Source: Betaproteobacteria bacterium
GTDB taxonomy: Bacteria > Pseudomonadota > Gammaproteobacteria > Burkholderiales > SHXO01
NCBI GenBank assembly: GCA_009693245.1
Contig: SHXO01000020.1
Span: forward strand, 1 to 38,664
DNA length: 38,664 nucleotides
Direction of reading: 5' to 3'
Part shown: piece by piece, positions 21,221-30,274 of the stretch
Numbering within the stretch: the first letter of the stretch is position 1
Layout of the letters: each line of letters starts with the position of its first letter
Program-made: the position numbers and the translations under genes
The notes under the pieces: model-generated
What the model was told of the DNA's origin: nothing
The model's database searches: none
Seen by the model: the letters and a program-made list of their open reading frames with translations, nothing else

Positions 21221-22321
21221 TTGGCTACCATAGCGGAACTCGCGAAATTCGGGCAATCCATTTGGTTGGACTTCATCGACCGGAATCTCCTTGCCAAGGG
21301 CGGACTCAAGCGCTTGGTGGATGCCGGGGTCACAGGGGTCACCACCAACCCGACGATATTCCACAAGGCGATCACGGCAAGCGCGGACTACGATGCTTCC
21401 ATTGTGAGCGAGATTAACGCGAATCCGAGCATCGACGAATATGCATTGTTCGAGGCGCTCACCGCCGCCGATGTGCAATCGGCCGCCGACATCATGCGCC
21501 CAGTCTTCGACCGGACCGCGGGCGCCGATGGCTATGTCAGCATCGAAGTGGCGCCGGATTTAGCCTTCGACGCCCAAGGCACGATAAAGAGCGCTCGCCA
21601 TCTGTGGAAGCGCGTCGCGCGGCCCAACGTGATGATCAAGGTGCCTGGGACCGCCGAGGGAGTCAAAGCCATCGAGCAACTCATCGCCGATGGCATCAAC
21701 GTAAACGTCACGCTATTGTTCTCGGTCAAGCGCTACGAAGAAGTCGTGCGCGCTTGGGCGTTGGGGCTATCGCGCTGCGCCACGCCTCGCGAAGTGGCAT
21801 CGGTCGCGTCCTTTTTTGTTAGCCGGGTGGACGGCAAGACCGACAAATTGCTGGATGGCATCCAGGGCGCGGCCAGCTTGTTAGGTAAGATTGCCATCGG
21901 CAACGCCAAACTCGCCTACGCGAAATTCGAGGAATTGATGAAGGATCCCGTCATTGCGGAACAACTCGCACGCGGGGCACGGCCGCAACGGCCTTTATGG
22001 GCGAGTACCAGTTCCAAGAATCCGAAGTACAGCGACGTTCTGTATGTGGAATCTCTCATCGGGCGCGATACGGTGAATACATTGCCCCCCGACACCTTGG
22101 CCGCTTTCCAGGATCATGGGGTCGCGGCAGATACCGTTACCAGTGGCATGGCCAACGTGCAAAGCGAAATGAGTTTGCTGAAGCAGCATGGGATAGATCT
22201 CGAAGGAATCACGCGCGCGCTCGAAACGGAAGGGGTGGCCTCCTTCAAGGACTCCTACGACAAGTTGCTACACGATCTCAAGCAAAAGCGGCTGGTCATG
22301 GCTAAAGGGCTTGCCGCCTGA
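21221..22321 (+). CDS. tal: Transaldolase
   Basis: A 366-residue transaldolase of the longer subtype found in many betaproteobacteria, actinobacteria and cyanobacteria. It moves dihydroxyacetone units between sedoheptulose 7-phosphate and glyceraldehyde 3-phosphate in the pentose phosphate pathway. Landmarks are GQSIWLDFIDRNLLAKGGL, DAGVTGVTTNPTIFHKAI, VSIEVAPDLAFDAQGT, and NVMIKVPGTAEG, which holds the Schiff-base lysine. INVNVTLLFSVKRYEEV follows, and RPLWASTSSKNPKYSD near residue 270. TTG 21221 behind AGGAGG is the start. The reading frame runs back to 21005, but that part is tRNA. It lies 29 bases before ccmA; whether the two share a transcript is unknown. Confidence 0.93.
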   Translation: MATIAELAKFGQSIWLDFIDRNLLAKGGLKRLVDAGVTGVTTNPTIFHKAITASADYDASIVSEINANPSIDEYALFEALTAADVQSAADIMRPVFDRTAGADGYVSIEVAPDLAFDAQGTIKSARHLWKRVARPNVMIKVPGTAEGVKAIEQLIADGINVNVTLLFSVKRYEEVVRAWALGLSRCATPREVASVASFFVSRVDGKTDKLLDGIQGAASLLGKIAIGNAKLAYAKFEELMKDPVIAEQLARGARPQRPLWASTSSKNPKYSDVLYVESLIGRDTVNTLPPDTLAAFQDHGVAADTVTSGMANVQSEMSLLKQHGIDLEGITRALETEGVASFKDSYDKLLHDLKQKRLVMAKGLAA

Positions 22322-22350
22322 AGTACTGTTCACGAAACGCCCTGTAGAGG

Positions 22351-22989
22351 ATGCTCGAAGCCAAGGGGCTGGCCTGCATACGCGGCGAGAGGCTGTTGTT
22401 CCACGACTTGTCTTTTCGCGTGGGACCTGGATCGTTGCTCTGGATATCTGGTGGCAATGGATCTGGCAAGACCAGCCTGCTGCGCTTGTTATGCGGGCTT
22501 TCGCGCCCCGCGGCGGGCGCCGTGCTCTGGTTGGGGGCGGATACCAGCGAGGAGTGCGAGAATTTTCAAAGAGCACTCATCTACCAGGGGCATTTGAACG
22601 CGCTCAAGGACGACTTGGCGCCCGAGGAGAATTTGAGTTTTGCGTTGCACAAGGCGAGCGACCGGGCCGCTGTGTCGCATTGCCTGCGCGAGCATGGCTT
22701 GGGAGCCTGTTTGGGATTGCCGGTGCGCGTATTGTCTCAAGGGCAAAAGCGCAGAGTCGCGCTCGCCCGGTTATCCTTGGCGGGGGCGCGGCCGCTGTGG
22801 ATTTTGGATGAGCCCTTCGCCGCGCTCGATACGGCGGCCAGCGTGTCGCTCGCCAATTTGATCGTCAAGCACGTGCGCCAGCAGGGGACGGTGTTGCTCA
22901 CCAGCCACCAGGAGGTGGAGTTTGCGGACTTACCGCTTCAGCGCTTGCATTTGTCTGGCGAACCCGTCGTGCAACGAACGGGGCGATGA
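22351..22989 (+). CDS. ccmA: Haem exporter ATP-binding protein CcmA
   Basis: A 212-residue ABC ATPase of the CcmABCD haem release/export complex. Walker A is GGNGSGKTSLLRLLCG, the signature is LSQGQKRRVALARL, Walker B is LWILDEPFAALD, and the switch His is in LLTSHQEVE. In this system ATP hydrolysis releases holo-CcmE from CcmC. AGAGG directly precedes ATG 22351. The 3' end overlaps ccmB by ATGA. The full order ccmABCDEFGHI follows. Confidence 0.94.
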   Translation: MLEAKGLACIRGERLLFHDLSFRVGPGSLLWISGGNGSGKTSLLRLLCGLSRPAAGAVLWLGADTSEECENFQRALIYQGHLNALKDDLAPEENLSFALHKASDRAAVSHCLREHGLGACLGLPVRVLSQGQKRRVALARLSLAGARPLWILDEPFAALDTAASVSLANLIVKHVRQQGTVLLTSHQEVEFADLPLQRLHLSGEPVVQRTGR

Positions 22990-23651
22990 GTGCTTTCGCG
23001 GCGGTGCTGCGGCGGGATTTACTATTGGCCATGCGCCGCCGGGCGGATGTGCTGACGACGTTTTTTTTCTTCGTTATCGTGGTGAGTTTGTTTCCACTTG
23101 GCGTCGGGCCAGAGCCCAATACCTTGAGAACCATCGCCCCGGGGGTGATATGGGTGGCGGCGTTGCTCGCGTCCATGCTGTCCTTGGGCCGTTTATTCAT
23201 GGCGGATTACGCCGATGGGACGCTGGAGCAAATTCTATTGACGCCGGCGCCGCTGGCGCTATTGGTGCTGGCCAAGGTGCTGGCTCATTGGTTAGTCGCG
23301 GAACTTCCTCTGGTATTGATAGCCCCAATGCTCGGGTTACAGTTCGATTTGCCCAGTGACGTGCTGTGGGTGCTGATGGGTTCGCTACTGTTGGGCACGC
23401 CTGCGTTGAGCTTGTTGGGCGCCATCGGGGCGGCCCTCACTTTGGGGGTGCGTGGTGCGGGAGCATTGCTATCCTTGCTGGTGTTGCCGTTATGCATTCC
23501 AGTGCTCATTTTCGGTGCGGGCGCGGCCACCGCGGTGGCCGCGGGGCAGAGCGCGCAGCCCCATCTTTCTTTTTTGGCGGGCTTTCTTTTGATTAGTTTG
23601 GTCCTCGCACCTCTGGGCGTATCGGCGGCCTTAAGGATCGCGGTGGAATAA
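22986..23651 (+). CDS. ccmB: Haem exporter membrane protein CcmB
   Basis: A 221-residue membrane permease partner of CcmA with about six transmembrane helices (for example VLTTFFFFVIVVSLFPLGVG and the LLSLLVLPLCIPVLIFGAGA stretch). CcmB landmarks include GVIWVAALLASMLSLGRLF, DGTLEQILLTPAPLALLVLA and LLGAIGAALTLGVRGAGALL. The ATG is coupled to the ccmA stop (ATGA). Confidence 0.93.
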   Translation: MSAFAAVLRRDLLLAMRRRADVLTTFFFFVIVVSLFPLGVGPEPNTLRTIAPGVIWVAALLASMLSLGRLFMADYADGTLEQILLTPAPLALLVLAKVLAHWLVAELPLVLIAPMLGLQFDLPSDVLWVLMGSLLLGTPALSLLGAIGAALTLGVRGAGALLSLLVLPLCIPVLIFGAGAATAVAAGQSAQPHLSFLAGFLLISLVLAPLGVSAALRIAVE

Positions 23652-23669
23652 TGCACCGGCTCGTGATTC

Positions 23670-24422
23670 ATGGACATCGTTGAACAACATCGTAGCGGAT
23701 GGATCTGGCGTTATGCATCGCCTCGCAATTTCTATGTCCTGGCGGGGAAGATGGCACCGGCGTTGTTCGCGCTGGCGCTCCTCCTCGGGGGGGCCGGCTT
23801 GTACGTTGGATTTTTCGTGGCACCCACGGATTTTCAGCAAGGCGAGTCCTATCGCATCATTTTCATCCACGTGCCCGCGGCCTGGATGTCGATGTTCATC
23901 TATCTGGTCATGGCCTTCTGGTGTGCCGTGGGCTGGGTGTTCAACACACGGCTATCCTTCATGATGGCCAATGCCTTGGCGCCAACAGGCGCGCTGATGA
24001 CGTTCATCGCCTTATGGACGGGGTCTCTTTGGGGGCGGCCTACTTGGGGCACTTGGTGGGCATGGGAAGCGCGCCTGACTTCGGAGTTGATCTTGTTGTT
24101 CTTGTATGCCGGGTTCATGTCGTTGCATGCAGCCATCGACGAAGTGCGCAAGGCCGATCGCGCCAGTGCATTGCTGGCACTGGTGGGCGTGATCAACGTG
24201 CCCATCATCTATTTTTCCGTCAAGTGGTGGAACACCTTGCACCAGGGTGCCTCCGTGAGTATCACCAAGGGATCGTCCATGGCGGCGGTAATGCTTTGGG
24301 GCATGCTCATCATGGCGCTGGCCTTTTGGGCATATAGCATCGCGGCGTCCTTGGTGCGGGTGAGGGCGGTGATATTGGAGCGCGAATCGAGCGCTTCGTG
24401 GATCAAGGAGGTAATCCCATGA
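23670..24422 (+). CDS. ccmC: Haem-handling membrane protein CcmC
   Basis: A 250-residue protein with six transmembrane helices and the tryptophan-rich WWD motif WGRPTWGTWWAWEARLTSE in the second periplasmic loop. Haem-ligand histidines appear in IIFIHVPAAWMSMF and in KWWNTLHQGAS. It loads haem on CcmE. It starts 18 bases after ccmB and ends by overlapping ccmD (ATGA). A strong AAGGAGG for ccmD lies inside its last codons (24406-24412). Confidence 0.94.
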   Translation: MDIVEQHRSGWIWRYASPRNFYVLAGKMAPALFALALLLGGAGLYVGFFVAPTDFQQGESYRIIFIHVPAAWMSMFIYLVMAFWCAVGWVFNTRLSFMMANALAPTGALMTFIALWTGSLWGRPTWGTWWAWEARLTSELILLFLYAGFMSLHAAIDEVRKADRASALLALVGVINVPIIYFSVKWWNTLHQGASVSITKGSSMAAVMLWGMLIMALAFWAYSIAASLVRVRAVILERESSASWIKEVIP

Positions 24423-24592
24423 ACTGGGGAAGCGCACACGCATTTTTCGAGATGGGCGGATACGGTCTCTACGTTTGGGGCTCCTATCTTGTCACGGTGT
24501 TTGTTATCGCCGGCGAACTAGCGGCACTGCGCGGACGGCGCCGCGCCGCCCTGGCATTCGCCAAACGAGCACATGGGCAGGATAAGCCGTGA
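24419..24592 (+). CDS. ccmD: Haem exporter protein CcmD
   Basis: A 57-residue small membrane protein. It begins [20 protein letters not shown], the usual CcmD N-terminus, and has one transmembrane helix followed by a basic tail ([17 protein letters not shown]). CcmD helps release holo-CcmE. The chosen ATG lies behind AAGGAGG, and its start overlaps the stop of ccmC. The stop overlaps the GTG start of ccmE (GTGA). Confidence 0.9.
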   Translation: MNWGSAHAFFEMGGYGLYVWGSYLVTVFVIAGELAALRGRRRAALAFAKRAHGQDKP

Positions 24593-25071
24593 AATCCAGG
24601 CATAAACGCTTGGCATGGATCCTCACGGGGCTGGCGGTGCTCGCGGTGGGAGCAGGCTTCATCCTGCAGGCATTTCGCAGCAATCTCGTATTTTTCTACA
24701 CGCCCACCCAAATCGTGGCTCGTGAGGCGCCCCGCGGACGCACCTTTCGGATCGGAGGGCTGGTGGAAGCCGGTAGCGTGCAGCGCCAGGCGGACGGAGT
24801 GACCGTGGGATTCGTGGTCACCGATACGATGCAACGCGTACCGGTACTCTACAAGGGCATACTTCCCGATCTGTTCAAGGAAGGCAAGGGTGTGGTGGCG
24901 CAAGGCCAGTTGGGAACCGATGGCCGCTTCACCGCCTCTGAAGTTCTGGCCAAACACGACGAAAATTACATGCCGCCTGAAGCCGCCGACGCATTGGAAC
25001 GCGCCCGCAAGGCGCGCGCCACCAGCGAGAAATCGTTGTCGCCACCCTACACTGGATACACCAAACCATGA
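24589..25071 (+). CDS. ccmE: Cytochrome c-type biogenesis haem chaperone CcmE
   Basis: A 160-residue membrane-anchored haem chaperone. After an N-terminal anchor ([20 protein letters not shown]) comes the OB-fold domain. Haem is bound covalently by His-123 in [13 protein letters not shown], with Tyr-127 as ligand. It begins at GTG 24589, overlapping the ccmD stop, and its stop overlaps ccmF (ATGA). Confidence 0.95.
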   Translation: MKSRHKRLAWILTGLAVLAVGAGFILQAFRSNLVFFYTPTQIVAREAPRGRTFRIGGLVEAGSVQRQADGVTVGFVVTDTMQRVPVLYKGILPDLFKEGKGVVAQGQLGTDGRFTASEVLAKHDENYMPPEAADALERARKARATSEKSLSPPYTGYTKP

Positions 25072-27065
25072 TCCCCGAGATTGGTCACTTTTGCTTGATC
25101 CTCGCCCTATGCATTGCCATCGTGCAAGCCGTGGTGCCGCTAATCGGTGCCCATCGCGGTAATGCCACCTGGATGGCCTTGGCGCGCCCGTCTGCCCAGG
25201 GCCAATTCGTGTTTGTCGCCATTGCGTTCGCTTGCTTGGCCGCCTCCTTCCTGGGCAATGACTTTTCCGTGCTCAACGTGGCGTCCAACTCCAATTCCTT
25301 GCTGCCCGCTCCGTACAGATTTGCCGCCACCTGGGGCAGTCACGAAGGCTCTCTCCTTCTTTGGGTGTTGATGCTTGGCTTGTGGAGCGTGGCGGTAGGC
25401 GCCTTCAGCCGCAACCTCCCCGAGGCGGTGCTCGCGCGCATACTTTCCGTCATGGGCATGCTCAGCATCGGCTTTTTGTGTTTCCTTCTACTCACCTCGA
25501 ATCCCTTCGAGCGCCTGCTTTCTCCTCCGTCAGACGGACGCGATCTCAACCCGCTCTTGCAAGATCCCGGCATGGTCATCCACCCGCCCATGCTATACAT
25601 GGGTTACGTGGGATTCTCGGTGGTCTTCGCTTTCGCCATCGCAGCTTTGATAGGCGGGCAATTGGACGCTGCCTGGGCGCGATGGTCGCGTCCATGGACC
25701 ACGGCGGCCTGGTCCTTCCTCACCGTCGGTATTGCGCTGGGCAGCTGGTGGGCTTATTACGAATTGGGATGGGGCGGCTGGTGGTTCTGGGATCCAGTGG
25801 AAAACGCTTCTTTCATGCCCTGGTTGGTGGGCACGGCGCTCATCCACTCCCTCATGGTCACGGAGAAGAGTGGCGGATTCAAGATCTGGACGGTGCTGCT
25901 GGCCATCATCGCCTTCTCCTTGAGTCTCCTGGGAACGTTTCTAGTGCGCTCGGGTGTGCTGACCTCGGTACACGCTTTCGCAACGGACCCCAAGCGCGGC
26001 GTGTTCATCTTGAGCTTTCTGGTGATAGTGATCGGCGGTTCCCTGGCGCTGTTTGCGTGGCGTGCACCCAAGGTGGGTTTGGGAGGTAAATTCGAATTGC
26101 TTTCGCGCGAAACCCTACTGCTTTCCAACAATGTGCTTCTAATGGCCGCTTCGGGATCCGTGCTCCTAGGCACGCTCTACCCCTTGTTCCTCGATGCGCT
26201 TGGCATGGGAAAAATTTCCGTGGGGCCGCCTTATTTCGAGGCGGTTTTCGTGCCGTTGATGGCGCCCGCCATGTTTCTCATGGCCGTAGGCCCGGTTGCC
26301 CGGTGGAAGCAAGCGGCATTGCCTGACATCTTCGTGCAACTCAGATGGGCGGCCGCGGTGGCCGCCGTGTGCGCTGTCGCGCTGCCCTATGTGATGGGTA
26401 AATGGACCCCGATTATTGGACTGGGCATGCTCATGGCCGCGTGGATTATCGCCTCGGGGTTCGCCGGTATGCATGCCCGTTTGAAGAATCTAGCCCAAGG
26501 TGCGGGCGGGCCTTGGCACGGCCAATTCCGCTCTCTGTCCCGGGGTTACTTGGGGATGCTGACAGCGCACTTTGGCGTGGGCGTGTTCATCATCGGTGTG
26601 ACCTGCGTGCGCGGCTACGAGACGGAGCAAGACGTGCGCATGAACATTGGCGATAGCGTCGCGCTCGGTGGTTACAGTTTCAAACTTGCGCAACTGGAGA
26701 ACTACCAGGGTCCCAACTACGAATCCGTGCGCGGCACCATGGAGGTGTCGCGTAACGGCAAGCTCACGCAGACCTTGCATCCGGAGAAGCGATTTTATCC
26801 TGTGCAGCAGATGCCCATGACCGAGGCTGCCATCGATACCGGTTTCACCCGCGACCTTTATGTTTCCTTGGGCGAAGCGCTTAGCAAGGATAGCTGGATC
26901 GTGCGCATCTACCACAAACCATTCATCGACTGGATCTGGGGCGGAGCTTTCCTCATGGCGCTAGGAGGCGTCATCGCGATCACAGACCGGCGTTACCGCT
27001 TGGAGAGGAAAGCGCAGACTCACGAGAGCACTCCTCGGGCCGCCACGGCGGAGGCCACGGCATGA
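25068..27065 (+). CDS. ccmF: Haem lyase CcmF
   Basis: A 665-residue polytopic protein of the cytochrome c haem ligation complex. The WWD domain is at [20 protein letters not shown], with periplasmic histidines in [19 protein letters not shown] and [14 protein letters not shown] and further His residues in [16 protein letters not shown]. About 13-15 membrane helices are expected. A large soluble segment (~540-630) precedes the last helix, as in other CcmF. It is coupled to ccmE and ccmG by ATGA overlaps. Confidence 0.95.
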   Translation: MIPEIGHFCLILALCIAIVQAVVPLIGAHRGNATWMALARPSAQGQFVFVAIAFACLAASFLGNDFSVLNVASNSNSLLPAPYRFAATWGSHEGSLLLWVLMLGLWSVAVGAFSRNLPEAVLARILSVMGMLSIGFLCFLLLTSNPFERLLSPPSDGRDLNPLLQDPGMVIHPPMLYMGYVGFSVVFAFAIAALIGGQLDAAWARWSRPWTTAAWSFLTVGIALGSWWAYYELGWGGWWFWDPVENASFMPWLVGTALIHSLMVTEKSGGFKIWTVLLAIIAFSLSLLGTFLVRSGVLTSVHAFATDPKRGVFILSFLVIVIGGSLALFAWRAPKVGLGGKFELLSRETLLLSNNVLLMAASGSVLLGTLYPLFLDALGMGKISVGPPYFEAVFVPLMAPAMFLMAVGPVARWKQAALPDIFVQLRWAAAVAAVCAVALPYVMGKWTPIIGLGMLMAAWIIASGFAGMHARLKNLAQGAGGPWHGQFRSLSRGYLGMLTAHFGVGVFIIGVTCVRGYETEQDVRMNIGDSVALGGYSFKLAQLENYQGPNYESVRGTMEVSRNGKLTQTLHPEKRFYPVQQMPMTEAAIDTGFTRDLYVSLGEALSKDSWIVRIYHKPFIDWIWGGAFLMALGGVIAITDRRYRLERKAQTHESTPRAATAEATA

Positions 27066-27589
27066 TGCGCTTTGGATTGCCTCTGGCGATTTTCTTGGTT
27101 GTGGCGGCGTTCTTGTATAAAGGCCTCGCACTCAACCCCAGGGAAATTCCCAGCCCGCTGATCGGTAAGCCCGCGCCGCCTTTCTCCTTGCAGCGCTTGG
27201 ATAACCCCGCGCAAATGGTGAGCGAGAAATACTTGCAAGGCCAAGTGTGGATGCTCAATGTGTGGGCCTCGTGGTGCGTGTCGTGTTTGCAGGAGCACCC
27301 TTTGCTGGTGGAATTTTCCAAGGACGGTTCGGTTCCCATCTACGGACTTAACTACAAGGACCACAAGCCGCAGGCCGATGCGTGGTTGGGCAAGCACGGC
27401 AATCCGTACACCGCGTCGTTGATGGATCCCGAGGGCAAGGTGGGTATCGATTACGGTGTCTACGGCGTACCCGAGACTTACATCATCGACCAGCAAGGCA
27501 TCATTCGCTTCAAGCAAATAGGCCCGGTGGATCGCACGGTGTTAAGAGACCAGATCGTTCCTCTGGTCAAACGACTGCAGGGTAGTTGA
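27062..27589 (+). CDS. ccmG: Thiol:disulphide interchange protein CcmG (DsbE)
   Basis: A 175-residue membrane-anchored thioredoxin-fold protein that reduces apocytochrome c or CcmH. The N-terminal anchor is FGLPLAIFLVVAAFLYKGLA. The active site is WASWCVSCLQEHP (Cys-72, Cys-75). The CcmG-specific segments GLNYKDHKPQADAWL and GVYGVPETYIID (with the cis-Pro) are present. The start overlaps ccmF's stop and the stop overlaps ccmH (TGATG). Confidence 0.94.
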   Translation: MMRFGLPLAIFLVVAAFLYKGLALNPREIPSPLIGKPAPPFSLQRLDNPAQMVSEKYLQGQVWMLNVWASWCVSCLQEHPLLVEFSKDGSVPIYGLNYKDHKPQADAWLGKHGNPYTASLMDPEGKVGIDYGVYGVPETYIIDQQGIIRFKQIGPVDRTVLRDQIVPLVKRLQGS

Positions 27590-28047
27590 TGATGCGCGTA
27601 TTGCTAGGGCTACTGATGCTGGGGGCGGCCTTCCAGGTGCGCTCGGACGATGCTCAAACCGAACACCGCCTCAAGGTATTGTCCGCGGAGCTGCGCTGCT
27701 TGGTGTGCCAAAACCAGTCGTTGGCGGATTCCAACGCGGATCTCGCCATCGATTTGCGCAATGAAGTGAGGGCACAGATCGTAGCCGGTAAAACTGACGA
27801 GCAGATCAAGGATTATCTGGTGCGGCGCTACGGTGATTTTGTCTTGTACCGCCCCATGTTGAAGAACACGACCTATCTGCTTTGGGCGGGACCCTTCTTG
27901 CTCTTGCTGGCGGGTGCGGGCGCCATGTTCGCCTACATCAAACGCCGCCGCGCGGCGCAGGAGGAACCCGCATTAACCGAGGAGCAACGGGTGCGCGCGC
28001 GCGAACTGCTGGACACGGGCACCGCCAGCAAGCAGAGCGGCCCGTGA
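27589..28047 (+). CDS. ccmH: Cytochrome c-type biogenesis protein CcmH
   Basis: A 152-residue protein with a signal peptide, a periplasmic domain holding LRCLVCQNQ (Cys-37, Cys-40), and a C-terminal membrane helix (LLWAGPFLLLLAGAGAMFAY). It keeps apocytochrome c cysteines reduced and hands them to CcmF. This is the short CcmH; the TPR part is the separate ccmI gene. ATG 27589 shares one base with the ccmG stop; a TTG just before is unlikely. The stop overlaps a GTG six bases before ATG 28050. Confidence 0.93.
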   Translation: MMRVLLGLLMLGAAFQVRSDDAQTEHRLKVLSAELRCLVCQNQSLADSNADLAIDLRNEVRAQIVAGKTDEQIKDYLVRRYGDFVLYRPMLKNTTYLLWAGPFLLLLAGAGAMFAYIKRRRAAQEEPALTEEQRVRARELLDTGTASKQSGP

Positions 28048-28049
28048 CG

Positions 28050-29228
28050 ATGTTTTGGACAGTCGCGGTCATACTCGCCCTAGGAATGGGGGTTTGGATC
28101 GCGCGCCCGCTGTGGCGGCACCCGTTGCCAATAGAGCCTGTGGGCTCAATCGCCTCTGTCTATCGCGACCAACTGGAAGAACTCAGTACGGATTTGGCGC
28201 AGGGTACCCTTACGCAGGCTCGCTACGCAGCTGCCCGCGAGGAATTGGAGAGGAGGGCGTTGCAAGAAACCGCGCAGAGCGCGCACCACGCAAACCCCAC
28301 GGCATCGCGTGCGCTGGCCGCAACCCTATTCGTGGTCTTGCCTCTTGCGGCTTTGGCGTTGTACTGGATGCTCGGCCATCCCCAGGCCATCGGTACGCCC
28401 AAGCAGGCGGCCGCCGATTCCTCGGCCATGACTCCGGAACACTTTTCCGAGATGACCGAAAAATTGGCCGAGCGGCTGCGGCAAGATCCTTCCGATGCCC
28501 GCGCGTGGTTGATGCTCGCCAAGGCCTACAAGGTACAGGACCGCATCAAGGACGCCGCCGCTGCCCTGGAAAAAGGCATTGCCCTCAAACCCGATGATCC
28601 CGACATGCTCACGGAGTACGCGGAAGTGCTGGCGATGGCGCAAGGCGGCAGTTTCGCGGGAAAACCCGAGCAGGCCATTCAGCGCGCGTTGAGCGTTGCA
28701 CCCAATCACGCGAAGGGACTCACCATGGCAGGTGCACTGGCTTTCGAAAAGAAGAATTACTCCGGGGCCGTTGCCCATTGGCAGAAACTTTTCAAGCAAC
28801 TGAAACACGATCCGGAGCTACAAAAAGCGCTGCTGGCTGGTATCGCGGAGGCGAGCCGCCTGCGCACGGTGGCCAATACACCGGCTCAAGCTATTACGGG
28901 CCGGGTGCAACTAGATGCCGGACTGGCCGGCAGCATCGACCCGGCCGACACGGTGTTTATATTCGCGCGTGGTGAGGAGGGTCCCGGCATGCCGGTGGCG
29001 GCCATGCGCAGGCAAGCGCGCGAACTTCCCATCTCCTTTCGCTTGGACGACACCTACGCGGTGAATCCCTCGGTGCGGCTCGGTAGCTTGCCCAGTATCG
29101 TGGTGGGCGCACGTATTTCCAAGTCGGGAGACGCAAGTCCGCACCAAGGAGATTTGCAGGCCCTGAGCGCACCGCTGAAGCTGGGCGCCAGCGGCGTGGT
29201 TCTGACGATTAACGAGGTGGTGAAATGA
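28050..29228 (+). CDS. ccmI: Cytochrome c-type biogenesis protein CcmI
   Basis: A 392-residue protein with two N-terminal membrane helices (TVAVILALGMGVWIARPLW; LAATLFVVLPLAALALYWML) and a cytoplasmic loop between them (VYRDQLEELSTDLAQGTLT). A periplasmic TPR domain follows at about 130-270 (DPSDARAWLMLAKAYKVQDR, AAAALEKGIALKPDDPDM, AIQRALSVAPNHAKGLTMAG). The C-terminal beta-rich domain (GRVQLDAGLAGSIDPADTVF, later DASPHQGDLQALSAPLKLG) is typical of CcmI. It holds apocytochrome c for ligation. GTG 28044 (GTGA overlap) is an equal alternative start. The stop overlaps mltB. Confidence 0.92.
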   Translation: MFWTVAVILALGMGVWIARPLWRHPLPIEPVGSIASVYRDQLEELSTDLAQGTLTQARYAAAREELERRALQETAQSAHHANPTASRALAATLFVVLPLAALALYWMLGHPQAIGTPKQAAADSSAMTPEHFSEMTEKLAERLRQDPSDARAWLMLAKAYKVQDRIKDAAAALEKGIALKPDDPDMLTEYAEVLAMAQGGSFAGKPEQAIQRALSVAPNHAKGLTMAGALAFEKKNYSGAVAHWQKLFKQLKHDPELQKALLAGIAEASRLRTVANTPAQAITGRVQLDAGLAGSIDPADTVFIFARGEEGPGMPVAAMRRQARELPISFRLDDTYAVNPSVRLGSLPSIVVGARISKSGDASPHQGDLQALSAPLKLGASGVVLTINEVVK

Positions 29229-30262
29229 AGTGGCGTGCGCGGATTGCCCTGGCGGCATTCGGATTATCTTCCTTGGGGCTCGCGCAATCGCCTTCGCCTC
29301 TGCGCGCGGACGTGGAATTTTTCATCGCCAACATGGTGGAACGGCATGGCATGGACGCCCAGTCGTTGCGCGAGCTATTCGCCAACTTGAAATCCACGGC
29401 TCGCATCGTCAAGGCCGTCTCGGCACCGGCCACGGCCAAGCCTTGGCATGAGTTCCGTCCGCTCTTCGTGGACAAGAAACGCATCGAGGGCGGCGTCAAG
29501 TTCTGGAACGATAACCAGGCGGCTCTTACCCGTGCGAGCGAAGCGTTTCGCGTACCCGAGGCCCTTATTGTCTCCATTATCGGTATCGAGACCCGGTACG
29601 GCAAGCAGGTGGGGACTCACCGGGTACTGGACGCACTCTACACGCTGGGGTTCGAGTTGCCCGGCCGTAACGAGTACTTCAAGAGCGAGATGGAAGAATT
29701 TTTGTTGCTCGCGCGCGAGAAAGCCTGGGATCCGCGCGCGATAAAGGGTTCCTACGCCGGAGCCATGGGTCTGCCGCAATTCATGCCCAGCAGCTACCGC
29801 AAGTACGCCATCGATTTCAGCGAGAACGATAAGGTGGATTTGTGGACCGAGGTTTCCGACGTGATTGGTAGCGTGGCGAATTACATGAACCAATTCGGCT
29901 GGCGAGACGGCGAGCCCGTCGCCATTCCAGCGCGTTTCGAGGGTTCCGACGCACAGGCGCTTCTCGCCCTGGGCCTTAAGCCGCATACCTCCATATACGA
30001 ACTCAAGCAGCTAGGGGTGGTGCCTGTGGGGGAGGTGGATGAATCCTTGCAGGCCGCGCTTTTCACCCTTGACGTTCCCGAGGGGCAGGATTACTGGCTG
30101 GGACTCAATAACTTCAACACGATATTGCAGTACAACCGTAGCCGCAATTACGCCATGTCCGTCCACCAGTTGTCCCTGGAGATCGCGCGAGAACGCGAGC
30201 GTCTCGCGCTAGCGGGACAGGAACTGTCCGGCAAGCCAGGCGCTCGCCTCGCGCCTCGCTAG
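29225..30262 (+). CDS. mltB: Lytic murein transglycosylase B
   Basis: A 345-residue exported transglycosylase. The signal is AALAAFGLSSLGLAQS-like (MKWRARIALAAFGLSSLGLA) without an obvious lipobox Cys, so a soluble periplasmic form is likely. The catalytic Glu is in SIIGIETRYGKQVGTHRVLD (Glu-122). ALYTLGFELPGRNEYFKSEM, GSYAGAMGLPQFMPSSYRKY and VIGSVANYMNQFGWRDGEPV complete the MltB motifs. It is coupled to ccmI by ATGA and ends 12 bases from the convergent mutS. It was likely added to the ccm operon and has no known role in haem attachment. Confidence 0.93.
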   Translation: MKWRARIALAAFGLSSLGLAQSPSPLRADVEFFIANMVERHGMDAQSLRELFANLKSTARIVKAVSAPATAKPWHEFRPLFVDKKRIEGGVKFWNDNQAALTRASEAFRVPEALIVSIIGIETRYGKQVGTHRVLDALYTLGFELPGRNEYFKSEMEEFLLLAREKAWDPRAIKGSYAGAMGLPQFMPSSYRKYAIDFSENDKVDLWTEVSDVIGSVANYMNQFGWRDGEPVAIPARFEGSDAQALLALGLKPHTSIYELKQLGVVPVGEVDESLQAALFTLDVPEGQDYWLGLNNFNTILQYNRSRNYAMSVHQLSLEIARERERLALAGQELSGKPGARLAPR

Positions 30263-30274
30263 TCCGTTGTATCG

